This document shows, in pieces, positions 42,542-51,755 of a stretch of 64,000 bases of DNA (position 1 is its first letter; each line of letters opens with the position of its first letter). The DNA is from Idiomarina sp. MD25a (GTDB lineage: Bacteria; Pseudomonadota; Gammaproteobacteria; Enterobacterales; Alteromonadaceae). The stretch lies in the NCBI RefSeq assembly GCF_001870515.1, contig NZ_MDGT01000003.1:750842-814841 (forward strand). The letters run 5' to 3'. A program made the translations under genes and the position numbers. The notes below the pieces were generated by a model. That model did not search any database, was not told the DNA's origin, and worked only from the letters and a program-made list of their open reading frames with translations.

Positions 42542-43804
42542 TTGAATATTAGACTGATTCTAACGGTACTACTCGTTACGATTATTGGCGTTTGGTTACT
42601 CGATAGCCCAACACAGAATACCGCATTGGTGCCCCAACCACTCACGCCTTTCAGTGCAGAGCTTGAAGCCGACCACGGTGAGCTGAGCGGTTTAGAGCGC
42701 CGTTATATTCGCTCTTCGCGCACCGGGCGTATCGTAAAGTTACAGAACGGACAAAACCTAACCACATTACTGGGTGGCCAAGGTCTTTCTCAACGTCAGG
42801 TTGCTTTATTAGCGATGAGCGCTGAACCTATTATCGATCTGGGTCAGTTGCAAACCGGAGTGAACATTGAGATCAGTCATCCCAAACCGGGTCAGCACCG
42901 CATTCGCTTAGCACGGGAATATGGTGAGTTGGTGCAAGCGACTTACGTTGAGGGTGATTGGCACGTTGAGCTATTGCATGTGCCCACCGAGCAACTCGCC
43001 GAAGAACACGACTTGGTTATTCACAATAGTCTTTATCAAGATGCTGAGCACAATGGTATCCCTAACGGAGTGATCAATAGTTCGGTGATGGCACTCTCGC
43101 ATTTCGTTGATTTTCAGCGTCAGGTGCAGCCCGGCGATCTGATGGAAGTGCGCTTTGAGCGAACTGAAGTGACTTCATTTAAGTCATTGTTCAGTCATTT
43201 GCAAAACCCGCTTCTGTTAACCTATTTACGCTTTACCAACTCGGGCGAAGATTATCGCTTGGTGCGCTACAAAGGTGCATTCTATTTTCCCGATGGGCGT
43301 TTGGCACAAAGCTTTTTGTTGAAAACGCCGCTCAATGGCGCGCGACTTTCATCTTATTATGGTAACCGTCATCATCCTGTACTGGGCTATGATCGCATGC
43401 ATAAAGGAATTGATTTTAGCGCACCGATAGGCACCCCGATAATGGCAGCTGGTCGCGGTGTGGTTAAGCGTGCGAACCGCTATGGTAGCTTTGGTAATGC
43501 GGTGGTCATCGATCATGGTGATGGTTATGAGACCTTATACGCGCATCTGAATGATTTCGCTGATGATCTGAAGCCGGGTAATCATGTAAAGCAGGGCGAT
43601 GTCATCGGCTATTTGGGTAAGACGGGTTTGTCAGCAGGTCGACATTTGCATTACGAAGTACACCATAATGGTCGTGCGATTAATCCGTTAGATATAAAAG
43701 CACCCGCTCAAGCGCGGCTGCAAGGCGCTGCGCTCGAGGGGTTTAAACAACAACTGGCACAACTTAAATCCGCGGACAGTCAATTAGCCAGCTTGGCGCC
43801 TTAG
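42542..43804 (+). CDS. M23 family peptidoglycan endopeptidase
   Basis: 420 residues from TTG with GGAGAGG upstream. One N-terminal membrane helix (about 4-20), an OapA/LysM-like region (about 55-115) and an intermediate domain lead to the M23 peptidase: zinc ligands HKGIDF and HLHYEV with the catalytic block GNAVVIDHGDGYETLYAHL. It should cleave peptide cross-links in the wall from the periplasm, like Vibrio ShyA-type enzymes. A VOC gene converges on it 4 bases before the shared end. Confidence 0.93.
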   Translation: MNIRLILTVLLVTIIGVWLLDSPTQNTALVPQPLTPFSAELEADHGELSGLERRYIRSSRTGRIVKLQNGQNLTTLLGGQGLSQRQVALLAMSAEPIIDLGQLQTGVNIEISHPKPGQHRIRLAREYGELVQATYVEGDWHVELLHVPTEQLAEEHDLVIHNSLYQDAEHNGIPNGVINSSVMALSHFVDFQRQVQPGDLMEVRFERTEVTSFKSLFSHLQNPLLLTYLRFTNSGEDYRLVRYKGAFYFPDGRLAQSFLLKTPLNGARLSSYYGNRHHPVLGYDRMHKGIDFSAPIGTPIMAAGRGVVKRANRYGSFGNAVVIDHGDGYETLYAHLNDFADDLKPGNHVKQGDVIGYLGKTGLSAGRHLHYEVHHNGRAINPLDIKAPAQARLQGAALEGFKQQLAQLKSADSQLASLAP

Positions 43805-44301
43805 TAAGCGCCATCGCTGTAGGTTAATTCATAGCTGTGACTATAAATTTCTAAGATGTTGCCAAACGGGTCTTCCATATAAATCATACGGTAAGGCTTT
43901 TCGCCTGGATAATAGTAGCGGGGCTTCTCCATCCGTTTTTTACCGCCAGCCTCAACGATACGTTCTGCAAGCTCCTCTAAATTGGGATCTTGTACGCAGA
44001 AGTGAAAAATACCGGTTTTCCAGTACTCGAAGTTGTCCTCTGGGTTTTGCTGGTTATCAAACTCAAAAATCTCTACGCCTATACGATCACCCGTTGATAG
44101 GTGGGCAATACGGAATCGCTGCCATCCTTTTCCAAATACGTCGGTACACATTTCACCAATCGGACTCTGGTCTTCGGTAATTTCCGTGGGCTTCATTATT
44201 AGATACCAGCCGAGTACTTCAGTGTAAAACTTTACCGCTTTATCGAGATCCGGAACAGATAATCCAATGTGCGAGAAAGTTCTGGGAAATACGTTGCTCA
44301 T
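43801..44301 (-). CDS. VOC family protein (glyoxalase/dioxygenase fold)
   Basis: About 166 residues from ATG 44301, chosen because GGAGGT lies just upstream; a start 14 codons earlier lacks a site. One VOC module pair with HIGLSVPDLDKAVKFYTEVL at the front, HFCVQDPNLEELAERIVEAG and PYRMIYMEDPFGNILEIYSH, giving His, His and Glu metal ligands. The substrate is unknown. A LysR gene is transcribed away from it across about 90 bases and is its likely regulator. Confidence 0.9.
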   Translation of the reverse strand: MSNVFPRTFSHIGLSVPDLDKAVKFYTEVLGWYLIMKPTEITEDQSPIGEMCTDVFGKGWQRFRIAHLSTGDRIGVEIFEFDNQQNPEDNFEYWKTGIFHFCVQDPNLEELAERIVEAGGKKRMEKPRYYYPGEKPYRMIYMEDPFGNILEIYSHSYELTYSDGAY

Positions 44302-44394
44302 TGCTACCTCCTGTGTTTTTGACGCTTGTAGGTTACAAAACAACCTGTCATTATGTGAAATTATTGTTTTTCATTAAGTTGATTACATATTGTT

Positions 44395-45270
44395 ATGGTT
44401 AATCCAATTTGGTTACGTACGTTTGTGACCTTGGCGAATACACAACACTTCACGCGCACTGCTGAACTATTGTTTATGACGCAGTCGGGGGTGAGCCAAC
44501 ACATCAAGAAGCTCGAGCAGCAGCTAGAGATCTCGCTTATTGTGCGGCATCATCACGCATTTGAGTTAACGGAGGCAGGGCAGCGTTTACTACTGACGGC
44601 GTCGGACTTGGTAGAGCAACTGGAATCTTTGCCACAGTGGATATCAGAGGACCCCGATGACCGTGGAGAGGTCAGGGTTATGTCGCCTGGGAGTGTGGGG
44701 TTGAAGTTATACGATGCTTTGCTGACGTTACAAATGGATGTTCCAGATTTAGTCATCGATTATCGCTTTGCGCCTAATGCGGACATTGAGGCTCGTGTTA
44801 CTGACAAACAAGTGGATATAGGACTGATGACCCAAGCTCCGGTAACTGAGGGACTCCAATTTACGCAACTGAGTCAAGAGCAATTGCTGTTAATTACGCC
44901 GCCAATCACTCACGATATTGATTTCTCAACATTGCAAGGTTTAGGTTTTATTGATCACCCCGACGGTTATCATCATGGAAACTTGTTACTGAGCCAAAAT
45001 TTTAATGAGTTCTCTCATATGAGTGAATTTAAAAAACGCGGTTTCTCAAATCAAATTAATTTAATTCTTGAGCCAGTTAAACGAGGTTTGGGTTTTACTG
45101 TGTTACCGGAGTTTGCGGTGGAGCAATCGCAAGGCGGCGAGTCTTTCAATATTCATCGATTACCACAGCCTGTGGCTGAACCCATCTACTGTGTGACGCG
45201 TAAAGGCCCGCAGCTGCCTAGTCGTATTTCGCGCGTGATGCGCCATATTGAAAGAAGTTTACACCACTAA
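44395..45270 (+). CDS. LysR family regulator
   Basis: 291 residues. The winged helix (about 1-60: WLRTFVTLANTQHFTRTAEL, then TQSGVSQHIKKLEQQL) is followed by an effector-binding domain with the LysR periplasmic-binding-like fold (GLGFTVLPEFAVEQ). It is divergent from the VOC gene, which it probably controls. The inducer is unknown. Confidence 0.93.
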   Translation: MVNPIWLRTFVTLANTQHFTRTAELLFMTQSGVSQHIKKLEQQLEISLIVRHHHAFELTEAGQRLLLTASDLVEQLESLPQWISEDPDDRGEVRVMSPGSVGLKLYDALLTLQMDVPDLVIDYRFAPNADIEARVTDKQVDIGLMTQAPVTEGLQFTQLSQEQLLLITPPITHDIDFSTLQGLGFIDHPDGYHHGNLLLSQNFNEFSHMSEFKKRGFSNQINLILEPVKRGLGFTVLPEFAVEQSQGGESFNIHRLPQPVAEPIYCVTRKGPQLPSRISRVMRHIERSLHH

Positions 45271-45355
45271 GCAGGGTCGCGTGTGTTGGTAATAACTCCT
45301 GAATAAACGTACAATAATTGAAAAACTCATAACAAGCCGCTGAGGGGAGTGCACA

Positions 45356-46531
45356 TTGGCGTTGCTGGCCGTTTTACCCGCATTAGTTTGGTTATTTGTT
45401 GGTTGTTTATTTCCGCACTGGTTACCTGCGTTGCCCCTCTCCACCGTTCAAGTTGTGAGCGGTGCTATTGGTGTGTTTTTACTACTTACTTTGTTTTTTC
45501 GACAGTGGCGATGGACGCACTGGGCACCGTGGCTGGCGGGTAATGCCGGCGCTTTTTATCTAGCCGAGCAAAGTGACACAGTCAATGCTCTGCCCATTTG
45601 GTGGGTATTATCGAGCTTGTGGTTGAGTTTCGCCCCGGTACCGTCGTTAAGAACATGGTCAGGTAAAGGCCTATTCATTTTATTACTTGGTTTGCCACTC
45701 GGTCTGTTATGGCCACCGTTAGGGGCGGGCATCGCTGCTTTGAATCCTTCGCATTGGTTAATGACCGCTACTTTGCGTGATGACTACCCGCAGTTAGCCT
45801 ACGGGTTGTTTGTCTTGGCGATTGCGGGAACTTGGGCAACGTTCCTGATGTATCAAGTATCAGCCGCCTATCGGTGGGCGCAATGGGCAGCGTGGTTGGT
45901 CATGATGGCGCTGTTGTTAACTGGCTCTGCGCCAGATGCGTTGAGTTGGACTGTGATTGTGGCAGCGACGGGATTGATTGTCGCTTTAGCAGACCAACTG
46001 TTGCGTTTAGCTTATATTGACGAATTAACTGGCCTACCGCAGAGAAGAGCCTTAATGAGTCAACTGCAACACCTTAAGCGACGCAGTGCAGTATGTATGC
46101 TCGATGTTGATCATTTTAAAAAATTTAATGATAAGTATGGTCATGATGTTGGTGACCAGGTGTTGCGTCTGCTCGGGCGAATTCTTGCTGAGCAAAAAGG
46201 ACTAAAAGCTTATCGCTATGGTGGGGAAGAGTTCACCTTAGTCTTTGCCCATAACGAGCAGGCGCGGTTAAAGACGCAGCTCGAAGAGGTACGCAAGGCA
46301 GTGGCGAGTTATCCGCTGTCGATACGTGATGCCAGCCGCCCCAAGCGTGGCAATGAAGGCAAGCAACAACGAGGTCAAAGTAAAGTCCAGAATAAACACG
46401 TTAAAGTCACCATCAGCTTGGGTGCCACAGTGCGGGCGAAAAACGATACCGCTGAGGCGATATTAAAGCGTGCTGACGAAAATCTTTACAGCGCCAAGAA
46501 GGCTGGACGTAACCGTGTTGTATTGCGCTAG
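45356..46531 (+). CDS. membrane diguanylate cyclase
   Basis: 391 residues from TTG with GGGGAG upstream. Seven or eight hydrophobic segments (about 1-215) lead into a GGDEF domain: DELTGLPQRRALMSQL, DVDHFKKFNDKYGHDVGD, and the active site YGGEEFTLVF. No RxxD inhibitory site precedes it. A basic insert (SRPKRGNEGKQQRGQSKVQN) lies late in the domain, which is unusual. Likely makes cyclic di-GMP in response to a membrane signal. Confidence 0.92.
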   Translation: MALLAVLPALVWLFVGCLFPHWLPALPLSTVQVVSGAIGVFLLLTLFFRQWRWTHWAPWLAGNAGAFYLAEQSDTVNALPIWWVLSSLWLSFAPVPSLRTWSGKGLFILLLGLPLGLLWPPLGAGIAALNPSHWLMTATLRDDYPQLAYGLFVLAIAGTWATFLMYQVSAAYRWAQWAAWLVMMALLLTGSAPDALSWTVIVAATGLIVALADQLLRLAYIDELTGLPQRRALMSQLQHLKRRSAVCMLDVDHFKKFNDKYGHDVGDQVLRLLGRILAEQKGLKAYRYGGEEFTLVFAHNEQARLKTQLEEVRKAVASYPLSIRDASRPKRGNEGKQQRGQSKVQNKHVKVTISLGATVRAKNDTAEAILKRADENLYSAKKAGRNRVVLR

Positions 46532-46581
46532 ATTTTTGCTCGGTGGATAATGCGACCTCGCTTTTCTAAAAGGAGAATGTT

Positions 46582-47361
46582 GTGCGACTAACTGTAACGG
46601 CCTTGGTAACCACTTTAAGTCTAACTTTATTGGGTGCCTGTAGTACAAAACCAAACCACGAGGAAAGCTCGGCATCGACCGTTTTGCCTCCTTCAGTAAA
46701 GTGGCAAACGCAAAGTAAAGAATACCCACTCATCACTCAAGCTATATACCGAGATGCAGCGTTACAGCTTATGCAGCGTGAGCTACCGACAAACTGGGTT
46801 GTGGTGATGGATGTCGATGAGACAGTATTGGATAACAGCGGTTATCAGGCCATGCTGAGTCAAACGGGACAATCGTATTCGACAGCGAGCTGGAATCAGT
46901 GGGTCAAAAGTAAACAGGCGAAACTGGTGCCAGGAGCGAGTGACTTTATTACGTCAGTGGTGAGTGCGGGTGGTAAAGTAGCCCTAGTGACTAACCGAGA
47001 TAAGCAGTTAGATAGTTACACTTGGCAAAATTTAATGGCTGTGGGCCTGCCCATTAATGCCGACAATACGTGCTTGATGGGGCGCAGCCAAGCGGATAAA
47101 GAGGCGGTTGATGGGCAAGCGATTGTGAATGACAAAGATTTACGTCGCCAGCAACTATCTAGCGGCGATGTCGACTGTTATAGCCCCTCTGTGACGCCTG
47201 CGACCGAATGGTCACAGCCGCATAACATCGTGATGCAAGTAGGCGACAATATTGAAGATATTGCGAAAACTACACAAGCGTCTGCGGATCCGAGCGCCTT
47301 ATTGCCTCGCTTTGGCAAGGATGTCGTTATTTTACCTAATCCGATGTACGGCTCATGGTAG
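46582..47361 (+). CDS. e(P4)-type acid phosphatase lipoprotein
   Basis: 259 residues from GTG with AAGGAG upstream. Lipobox LGAC (Cys20). A HAD class C phosphatase: VVVMDVDETVLDN (Asp77 and Asp79 nucleophile/acid), ALVTNR, and a late VGDNIED. Relatives dephosphorylate nucleotides such as NMN at the outer membrane. The stop TAG (47359-47361) belongs to GTAG of a REP type A. Confidence 0.94.
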   Translation: MRLTVTALVTTLSLTLLGACSTKPNHEESSASTVLPPSVKWQTQSKEYPLITQAIYRDAALQLMQRELPTNWVVVMDVDETVLDNSGYQAMLSQTGQSYSTASWNQWVKSKQAKLVPGASDFITSVVSAGGKVALVTNRDKQLDSYTWQNLMAVGLPINADNTCLMGRSQADKEAVDGQAIVNDKDLRRQQLSSGDVDCYSPSVTPATEWSQPHNIVMQVGDNIEDIAKTTQASADPSALLPRFGKDVVILPNPMYGSW

Positions 47362-47380
47362 GTCGCGCGTTATGCGCGAC
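47358..47380 (+). repeat. REP type A, single
   Basis: GTAG, GTCGCGC, GTTAT, GCGCGAC. It supplies the stop of the phosphatase gene and is the last REP of the window. Confidence 0.9.
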
Positions 47381-47394
47381 GCCAACGTTTGCAG

Positions 47395-47742
47395 CTACTG
47401 GGATTTGTTGACCACTACTTCCATGCGTCTATCACCAATAGTGAGCGTATTGGGTTTACCCAATTCGACCAACAGGGTGGGGCGCATCGGAATACCGTGC
47501 AAGTTAACAGTCGCTGTCACGCGGACTTGTTGGCTGTCATAAGGTTCGAGCATCAGTTCAATATCGTAAGTGGAATTGACGCTGACGGTAGCGGGCTGGT
47601 TCGCCTTGACCACCATTGAGGGCGCTCCGACAAGCTGGCCCGCTTGGTAAAGTTTGGTATCGACTCGGTAATCTGCATGTGCTGCAACAGAGGCGAGGAA
47701 TAATGGTAGCGCGATAAGTGCTGACTTAATGAGGGGTTTCAT
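47395..47742 (-). CDS. secreted beta-rich protein of unknown function
   Basis: About 115 residues from ATG 47742 (GGAG upstream). A signal peptide ends SVAAHA-DYR. The mature protein is a short beta-rich domain: YRVDTKLYQAGQLVGAPSMV, ATVSVNSTYDIELMLEPYDS, TLTIGDRRMEVVVNKSQ. No catalytic residue is seen. It lies 13 bases after the dGTPase gene in the same direction. Confidence 0.75.
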   Translation of the reverse strand: MKPLIKSALIALPLFLASVAAHADYRVDTKLYQAGQLVGAPSMVVKANQPATVSVNSTYDIELMLEPYDSQQVRVTATVNLHGIPMRPTLLVELGKPNTLTIGDRRMEVVVNKSQ

Positions 47743-47755
47743 TTTCTTTCTCCAT

Positions 47756-49231
47756 CTAATCGATAACGCGCAGTGAGCGATATTCATCATAAGCAAACTG
47801 GTCGGTCATTCCGCTAATATAATCTTGAATTAAGCGACAGCGATAGTAGCGTTCCCAAAGTGGCGAAATGTTGGCATCGGTTGCTTTGAGATAAGCGCGC
47901 ACGTGTTTACCTGATAGTTTATGACATAAACGGCTTGCTAGTGGATAAGCGCGTTGTATTTTAGCCTCTTCACGTACCAGTCCTCGAAAGTCTTTAGTAG
48001 AGAGTTTGAGTAACGGGGCATAGATATCGAGTAAGCCGAGAATAATGGTGTGACCGCGCAGCTCCTGTTGCTCGACTTCGGGTTGATTAAATACTCGTTT
48101 GAAGGCGAGGTTTTGCAGCGCTTCGCTAAGTCGGTGGGCAGGGCTGTCATCTTCGAGTAAGGCTTCATTAAAGTGACCATCAACCACAGCATCAAAATTG
48201 TCGATAAAGCGCTGTGCAGCGTGATTGACCAAAATATGGTGAACATAGACGCGTAGCCAGATAAAAAACTGATTGTCTGTATCAATGCTATCTTTTGCCG
48301 CGTAGTAGCTTGCTTTGGCTAAAATATCGTTCACTGAAATCGCTTTACCGCTGTACAGAAGTTCGGCTTTGTCGGGGTCGCCGCCTAAGCGGCTAAACTG
48401 CTCTCGAATGCCTTCGGCAACTTGTTCGCGGTTAAGAACGTGTTTTTCGACGGCATCTTCGAGATCCGCGATGCCGTAAGAAATATCGTCAGCCGCCTCC
48501 ATAATGTAGCTTAGGAAGTGACGGTGCCCATGTGGGAGATCCAGTACTTGATAGAGATCGTTGATCAGTGATTGCTCGGCCAGATAATAGCCTGGCTTTT
48601 TACCCAAATAACTTAATGGGTCGCTTTTACTGGGCTTAGGGCGACTCGCTAATCGCGTGTATTTTAATACCGCCGCGACCTGTGTGTAGGTTAGGTTGAG
48701 ACTCATCAATGAGTGAATTAAACGAATCGCTTGCGCGTTGCCTTCGAAACTCTGCAATTCACTTTTAATATCGGCGGCATCCGGCTCATTGAAACCGGCA
48801 AATAGTTCATTATTATGCGTCGCAAACCAGCTACTAATTGCCGCCTCGCCAAAATGACCAAAAGGTGGGTTGCCAATGTCATGCATGATGCACGCCATTT
48901 CGACACAGCTCTCCATGACCCGAAACAGTTCATGGGGAGAGGTGCCTTGTTCTTCTAACGTCTCAAAGTGGCGCGCTTGTTTAAGCCGCTCGCCGATCTC
49001 ACGTGTTATATAGCGGCCGTTTTGTTGTACTTCGAGAGAGTGCGTTAAACGACTCCGCACCGCGGCATTGCGCTCAAGTGGGAATACTTGTGTTTTTTGT
49101 TGTAGACGCCTTACCGCCGCAGAATTTATAATCCGGCCACGGTCGCTTTCGGCGGCAATGATCCAATCTCCGGCATTGCGAGAATACGGACGGTCAGCTT
49201 TTAATCGGGCGACGAGACGAGTTAAATTCAC
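47756..49231 (-). CDS. dgt: deoxyguanosinetriphosphate triphosphohydrolase
   Basis: About 491 residues. GTG at 49231 is preferred (GGAG five bases ahead), giving MNLTRLVARLK; an ATG 20 codons earlier is possible. ESDRGRIINSAAVRRLQQKT, FPLERNAAVRSRLTHSLEV and the HD motif HDIGNPPFGHFGEAAI are Dgt hallmarks. It splits dGTP to deoxyguanosine and triphosphate, and some members regulate phage infection. AADDISYGIADLEDA is the second metal block. Confidence 0.95.
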   Translation of the reverse strand: MNLTRLVARLKADRPYSRNAGDWIIAAESDRGRIINSAAVRRLQQKTQVFPLERNAAVRSRLTHSLEVQQNGRYITREIGERLKQARHFETLEEQGTSPHELFRVMESCVEMACIMHDIGNPPFGHFGEAAISSWFATHNNELFAGFNEPDAADIKSELQSFEGNAQAIRLIHSLMSLNLTYTQVAAVLKYTRLASRPKPSKSDPLSYLGKKPGYYLAEQSLINDLYQVLDLPHGHRHFLSYIMEAADDISYGIADLEDAVEKHVLNREQVAEGIREQFSRLGGDPDKAELLYSGKAISVNDILAKASYYAAKDSIDTDNQFFIWLRVYVHHILVNHAAQRFIDNFDAVVDGHFNEALLEDDSPAHRLSEALQNLAFKRVFNQPEVEQQELRGHTIILGLLDIYAPLLKLSTKDFRGLVREEAKIQRAYPLASRLCHKLSGKHVRAYLKATDANISPLWERYYRCRLIQDYISGMTDQFAYDEYRSLRVID

Positions 49232-49301
49232 AATGGCTCCACTATTGACTGAGTAGAGCCTTGTTGTATCAGCCGGATTAACGCGAAGCAAGCGCCAATT
49301 G

Positions 49302-49583
49302 TTAGTTGCACACGTCCTCTACCAGTGCTTTTAAACGCTTGATGCGTTTTGTATCGCCTTCACTTTCTGCTTTGGCGAGATCGATTTGTGCTTGTTGGCA
49401 GGCCTCGGACTTATCGGTTTTCATCCGCTCAATTTCATCTTTCTGATACTGCTCCATACCTTCAAGGCCGTTGTATTCATCCCGAGATTCGACCGAGCGG
49501 TCTTTTTGATAGGGTTCAGCTTGATGATTCTCACACGCTGATAGACTGGCGATCAGTGCCAATACAAACATGATTTTATTCAT
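49302..49583 (-). CDS. small helical lipoprotein
   Basis: 93 residues, lipobox LSAC (Cys17). The mature part is highly charged and helical (QYQKDEIERMKTDKSEACQQ, then IDLAKAESEGDTKRIKRLKA) with three further Cys. No family recognised. It is placed before dgt with a 70-base gap. Confidence 0.75.
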   Translation of the reverse strand: MNKIMFVLALIASLSACENHQAEPYQKDRSVESRDEYNGLEGMEQYQKDEIERMKTDKSEACQQAQIDLAKAESEGDTKRIKRLKALVEDVCN

Positions 49584-49725
49584 TGGACATCCTTGATTTT
49601 GTAATCTGATTCCTACAATATGGATGATTGTTATTTTAATGTAAACACTGTTTGAAGTGATCGTTCAGACATTTGCTCAGTGCTTACAAATTTAAATCGT
49701 TAAATAAAAACAACAATAATGTCGT

Positions 49726-50016
49726 ATGTTGAACTTAAAAGTTTTAATAGTAGCGCTCAGCGCCATTAAATGGGAAATTAGCTTAGTATCCGGCGCGGTG
49801 TTTTTTACGCTGTTGTTAAGCGCTTATCATCTTCCTCTGCTTACATTAGCAACGTTGCTCGTTGGTCTCACCTTATTCACGCTGACCGCTTATATTTCTG
49901 TCAATTTATTCTTGCTTCGACGCAAGCTCATCAAACATAATCTCTACCAACTGTTTTTAGCGCAAAGTGAGCACGCAAAAGGAAAAGAGATTGCGGGCTT
50001 TTTTAAAGGTTATTGA
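49726..50016 (+). CDS. small two-helix membrane protein
   Basis: 96 residues. Two hydrophobic segments (about 20-36 and 38-60) precede a basic tail (RRKLIKHNLYQLFL). No family recognised and no clear ribosome-binding site. It is 24 bases before another small membrane protein on the same strand. Confidence 0.6.
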   Translation: MLNLKVLIVALSAIKWEISLVSGAVFFTLLLSAYHLPLLTLATLLVGLTLFTLTAYISVNLFLLRRKLIKHNLYQLFLAQSEHAKGKEIAGFFKGY

Positions 50017-50040
50017 AGCGCTTAGCGTACTGGAGGTTTT

Positions 50041-50235
50041 ATGTCTGAACAGGAAAAGAGCACATGGGTAAAACGCGCTTTATTTGAACTATTTATTGTC
50101 TGTTTCCCTCTAATCATTTTTGGCATGGTGGTGCTTGCAGATGGCTCGTTTCCCACAATGGCTGGCTATATCATTGTGCAGTTGCTGACGTTAATAGGCT
50201 ATATCGTGTTTAAGAACAAGTCGGTCAGTCAATAA
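50041..50235 (+). CDS. small two-helix membrane protein
   Basis: 64 residues. GGAGG precedes the ATG. Two helices: LFIVCFPLIIFGMVVLA and GYIIVQLLTLIGYIVF. No family recognised. Probably an operon partner of the gene before it. Confidence 0.65.
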   Translation: MSEQEKSTWVKRALFELFIVCFPLIIFGMVVLADGSFPTMAGYIIVQLLTLIGYIVFKNKSVSQ

Positions 50236-50399
50236 CGTTCAAAGGAAAATACCGTGCGTGAGTCGTAAAAACTGACAGATGCCACTTTGTTAACAATAAA
50301 GCAACATTTTACTACACACCATAATTTTTGTTATAACGGTGACCTTTCGCTATTTTTGAACGTATGATTCAAAAATATTAAATTGTTTTAAATCCAGCG

Positions 50400-51755
50400 A
50401 TGGGTGTCGATGTGAAGAAAAAGCAGTATGTAATCGGTGTTATTGTTTTTCTAATTTACTCTGTGGTCATCTATCAAGCCACGAGTACAGTGGTTGGTTT
50501 GCTTAAAGAACGCGAACTTACCAAGCAGAACGAACGACTTCGCGAAGTCGTGTCTTTGGCAAAGTCAAAGTTAGAGGCCGAGTTATTTCGCGACGTCTTT
50601 TTGGCTGACAGCTTAGCCACTGTGATCACAATCGACCCGCAACTTGCCATACAGAATTGGACAGAGTTAGGTGAAAAGTTGATGAGCAAGTCAACTCATG
50701 TGCGTAACGTGGGTATTGCACCTAATGATGTTATTTTACTGAACTACCCTCCACAAGGTAATGAGCGTGCAATAGGTCTTGATTTCAGGTCAACCCCCAA
50801 CCAATATCGCACCGTCTTAAAAGCACGTGAATTACAAGACGTGTTCTTATCTGGTCCACTCGAGCTTGTTCAGGGTGGTAAGGCTGTAATAGCGCGTTTT
50901 CCTGTTTTTAATGACTATCCGGTGAACAACGATTACTGGGGGAGTATCAGTATAGTTATCGATTATCCTTCGCTGATGGAGGTTTCAGGGTTTGCCGACT
51001 TGAGTGATGAACCTGTAGCCATTCGAGGTGTTGATGCCGAAGGGATGGAGGGCGCGGTGTTTTTCGGTGACCAGCAGATTTTTGAAGGCACCGACTTCAC
51101 TTCGGTCATTAATATCCCCAATGGTGAGTGGGTCGTTGGTGCTCAGTTTGATACAGAGATTCCGGTCACTTTGTCTCGGCAATTAATGGCACTGCGTATT
51201 GGTTTGCTAGTGATTGGCTTTCTAATATTTGCGGCCGTTTTCGCGCTCTGGCGATCTTATCGTGTGGTGCGTAGGTTTGCTCATGAAGATGAGCTAACTG
51301 GCTTATATAACCGCCGTTTTATTATGGCTCATTTAGATAAGTTAACGGAGCTTAATCAGGGGCGACAAGCCTTTGCTGTTGTAAATATTGATCTCAATGG
51401 CTTTAAAGAAGTCAATGATACTTATGGGCACGAGGCAGGTGATCAATTACTGAGATTGGTCGCTAATGAAATCCTCAGCGGCGTGCGAATGACTGATATC
51501 GTCGCACGGTTAGGTGGCGATGAGTTTGTTGTCATTATGCATCGCATTAAAAGCGAGGAAAGCGCGCAACGGTTAGCTGAGTCGTTACGACAGAAAATCG
51601 AACAGCGCACGTTAATATGGGGCAAAGCAAGTATCCGTCCGTCGCTCAGTATTGGCGTCGCGGTCTTCAATGCGCCTGAAAGTAGCGTTAAGGATATCCT
51701 TATTCGCGCCGATCAGGCGATGTACCGAGACAAAGCCAATCAACGGCCCGTTTAG
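50400..51755 (+). CDS. CHASE-like diguanylate cyclase
   Basis: 451 residues. TM1 (about 10-30), an extracytoplasmic CHASE-like sensor (about 35-265, with LAIQNWTELGEKLMSKSTHV and VFNDYPVNNDYWGSISIVID), TM2 (about 270-290), then GGDEF: DELTGLYNRRFIMAHL, NIDLNGFKEVNDTYGHEAGD and LGGDEFVVIM. An RxxD inhibitory site (RMTD) lies five residues before GGDEF, so product inhibition is expected. It should make cyclic di-GMP in response to a periplasmic ligand. Confidence 0.93.
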   Translation: MGVDVKKKQYVIGVIVFLIYSVVIYQATSTVVGLLKERELTKQNERLREVVSLAKSKLEAELFRDVFLADSLATVITIDPQLAIQNWTELGEKLMSKSTHVRNVGIAPNDVILLNYPPQGNERAIGLDFRSTPNQYRTVLKARELQDVFLSGPLELVQGGKAVIARFPVFNDYPVNNDYWGSISIVIDYPSLMEVSGFADLSDEPVAIRGVDAEGMEGAVFFGDQQIFEGTDFTSVINIPNGEWVVGAQFDTEIPVTLSRQLMALRIGLLVIGFLIFAAVFALWRSYRVVRRFAHEDELTGLYNRRFIMAHLDKLTELNQGRQAFAVVNIDLNGFKEVNDTYGHEAGDQLLRLVANEILSGVRMTDIVARLGGDEFVVIMHRIKSEESAQRLAESLRQKIEQRTLIWGKASIRPSLSIGVAVFNAPESSVKDILIRADQAMYRDKANQRPV

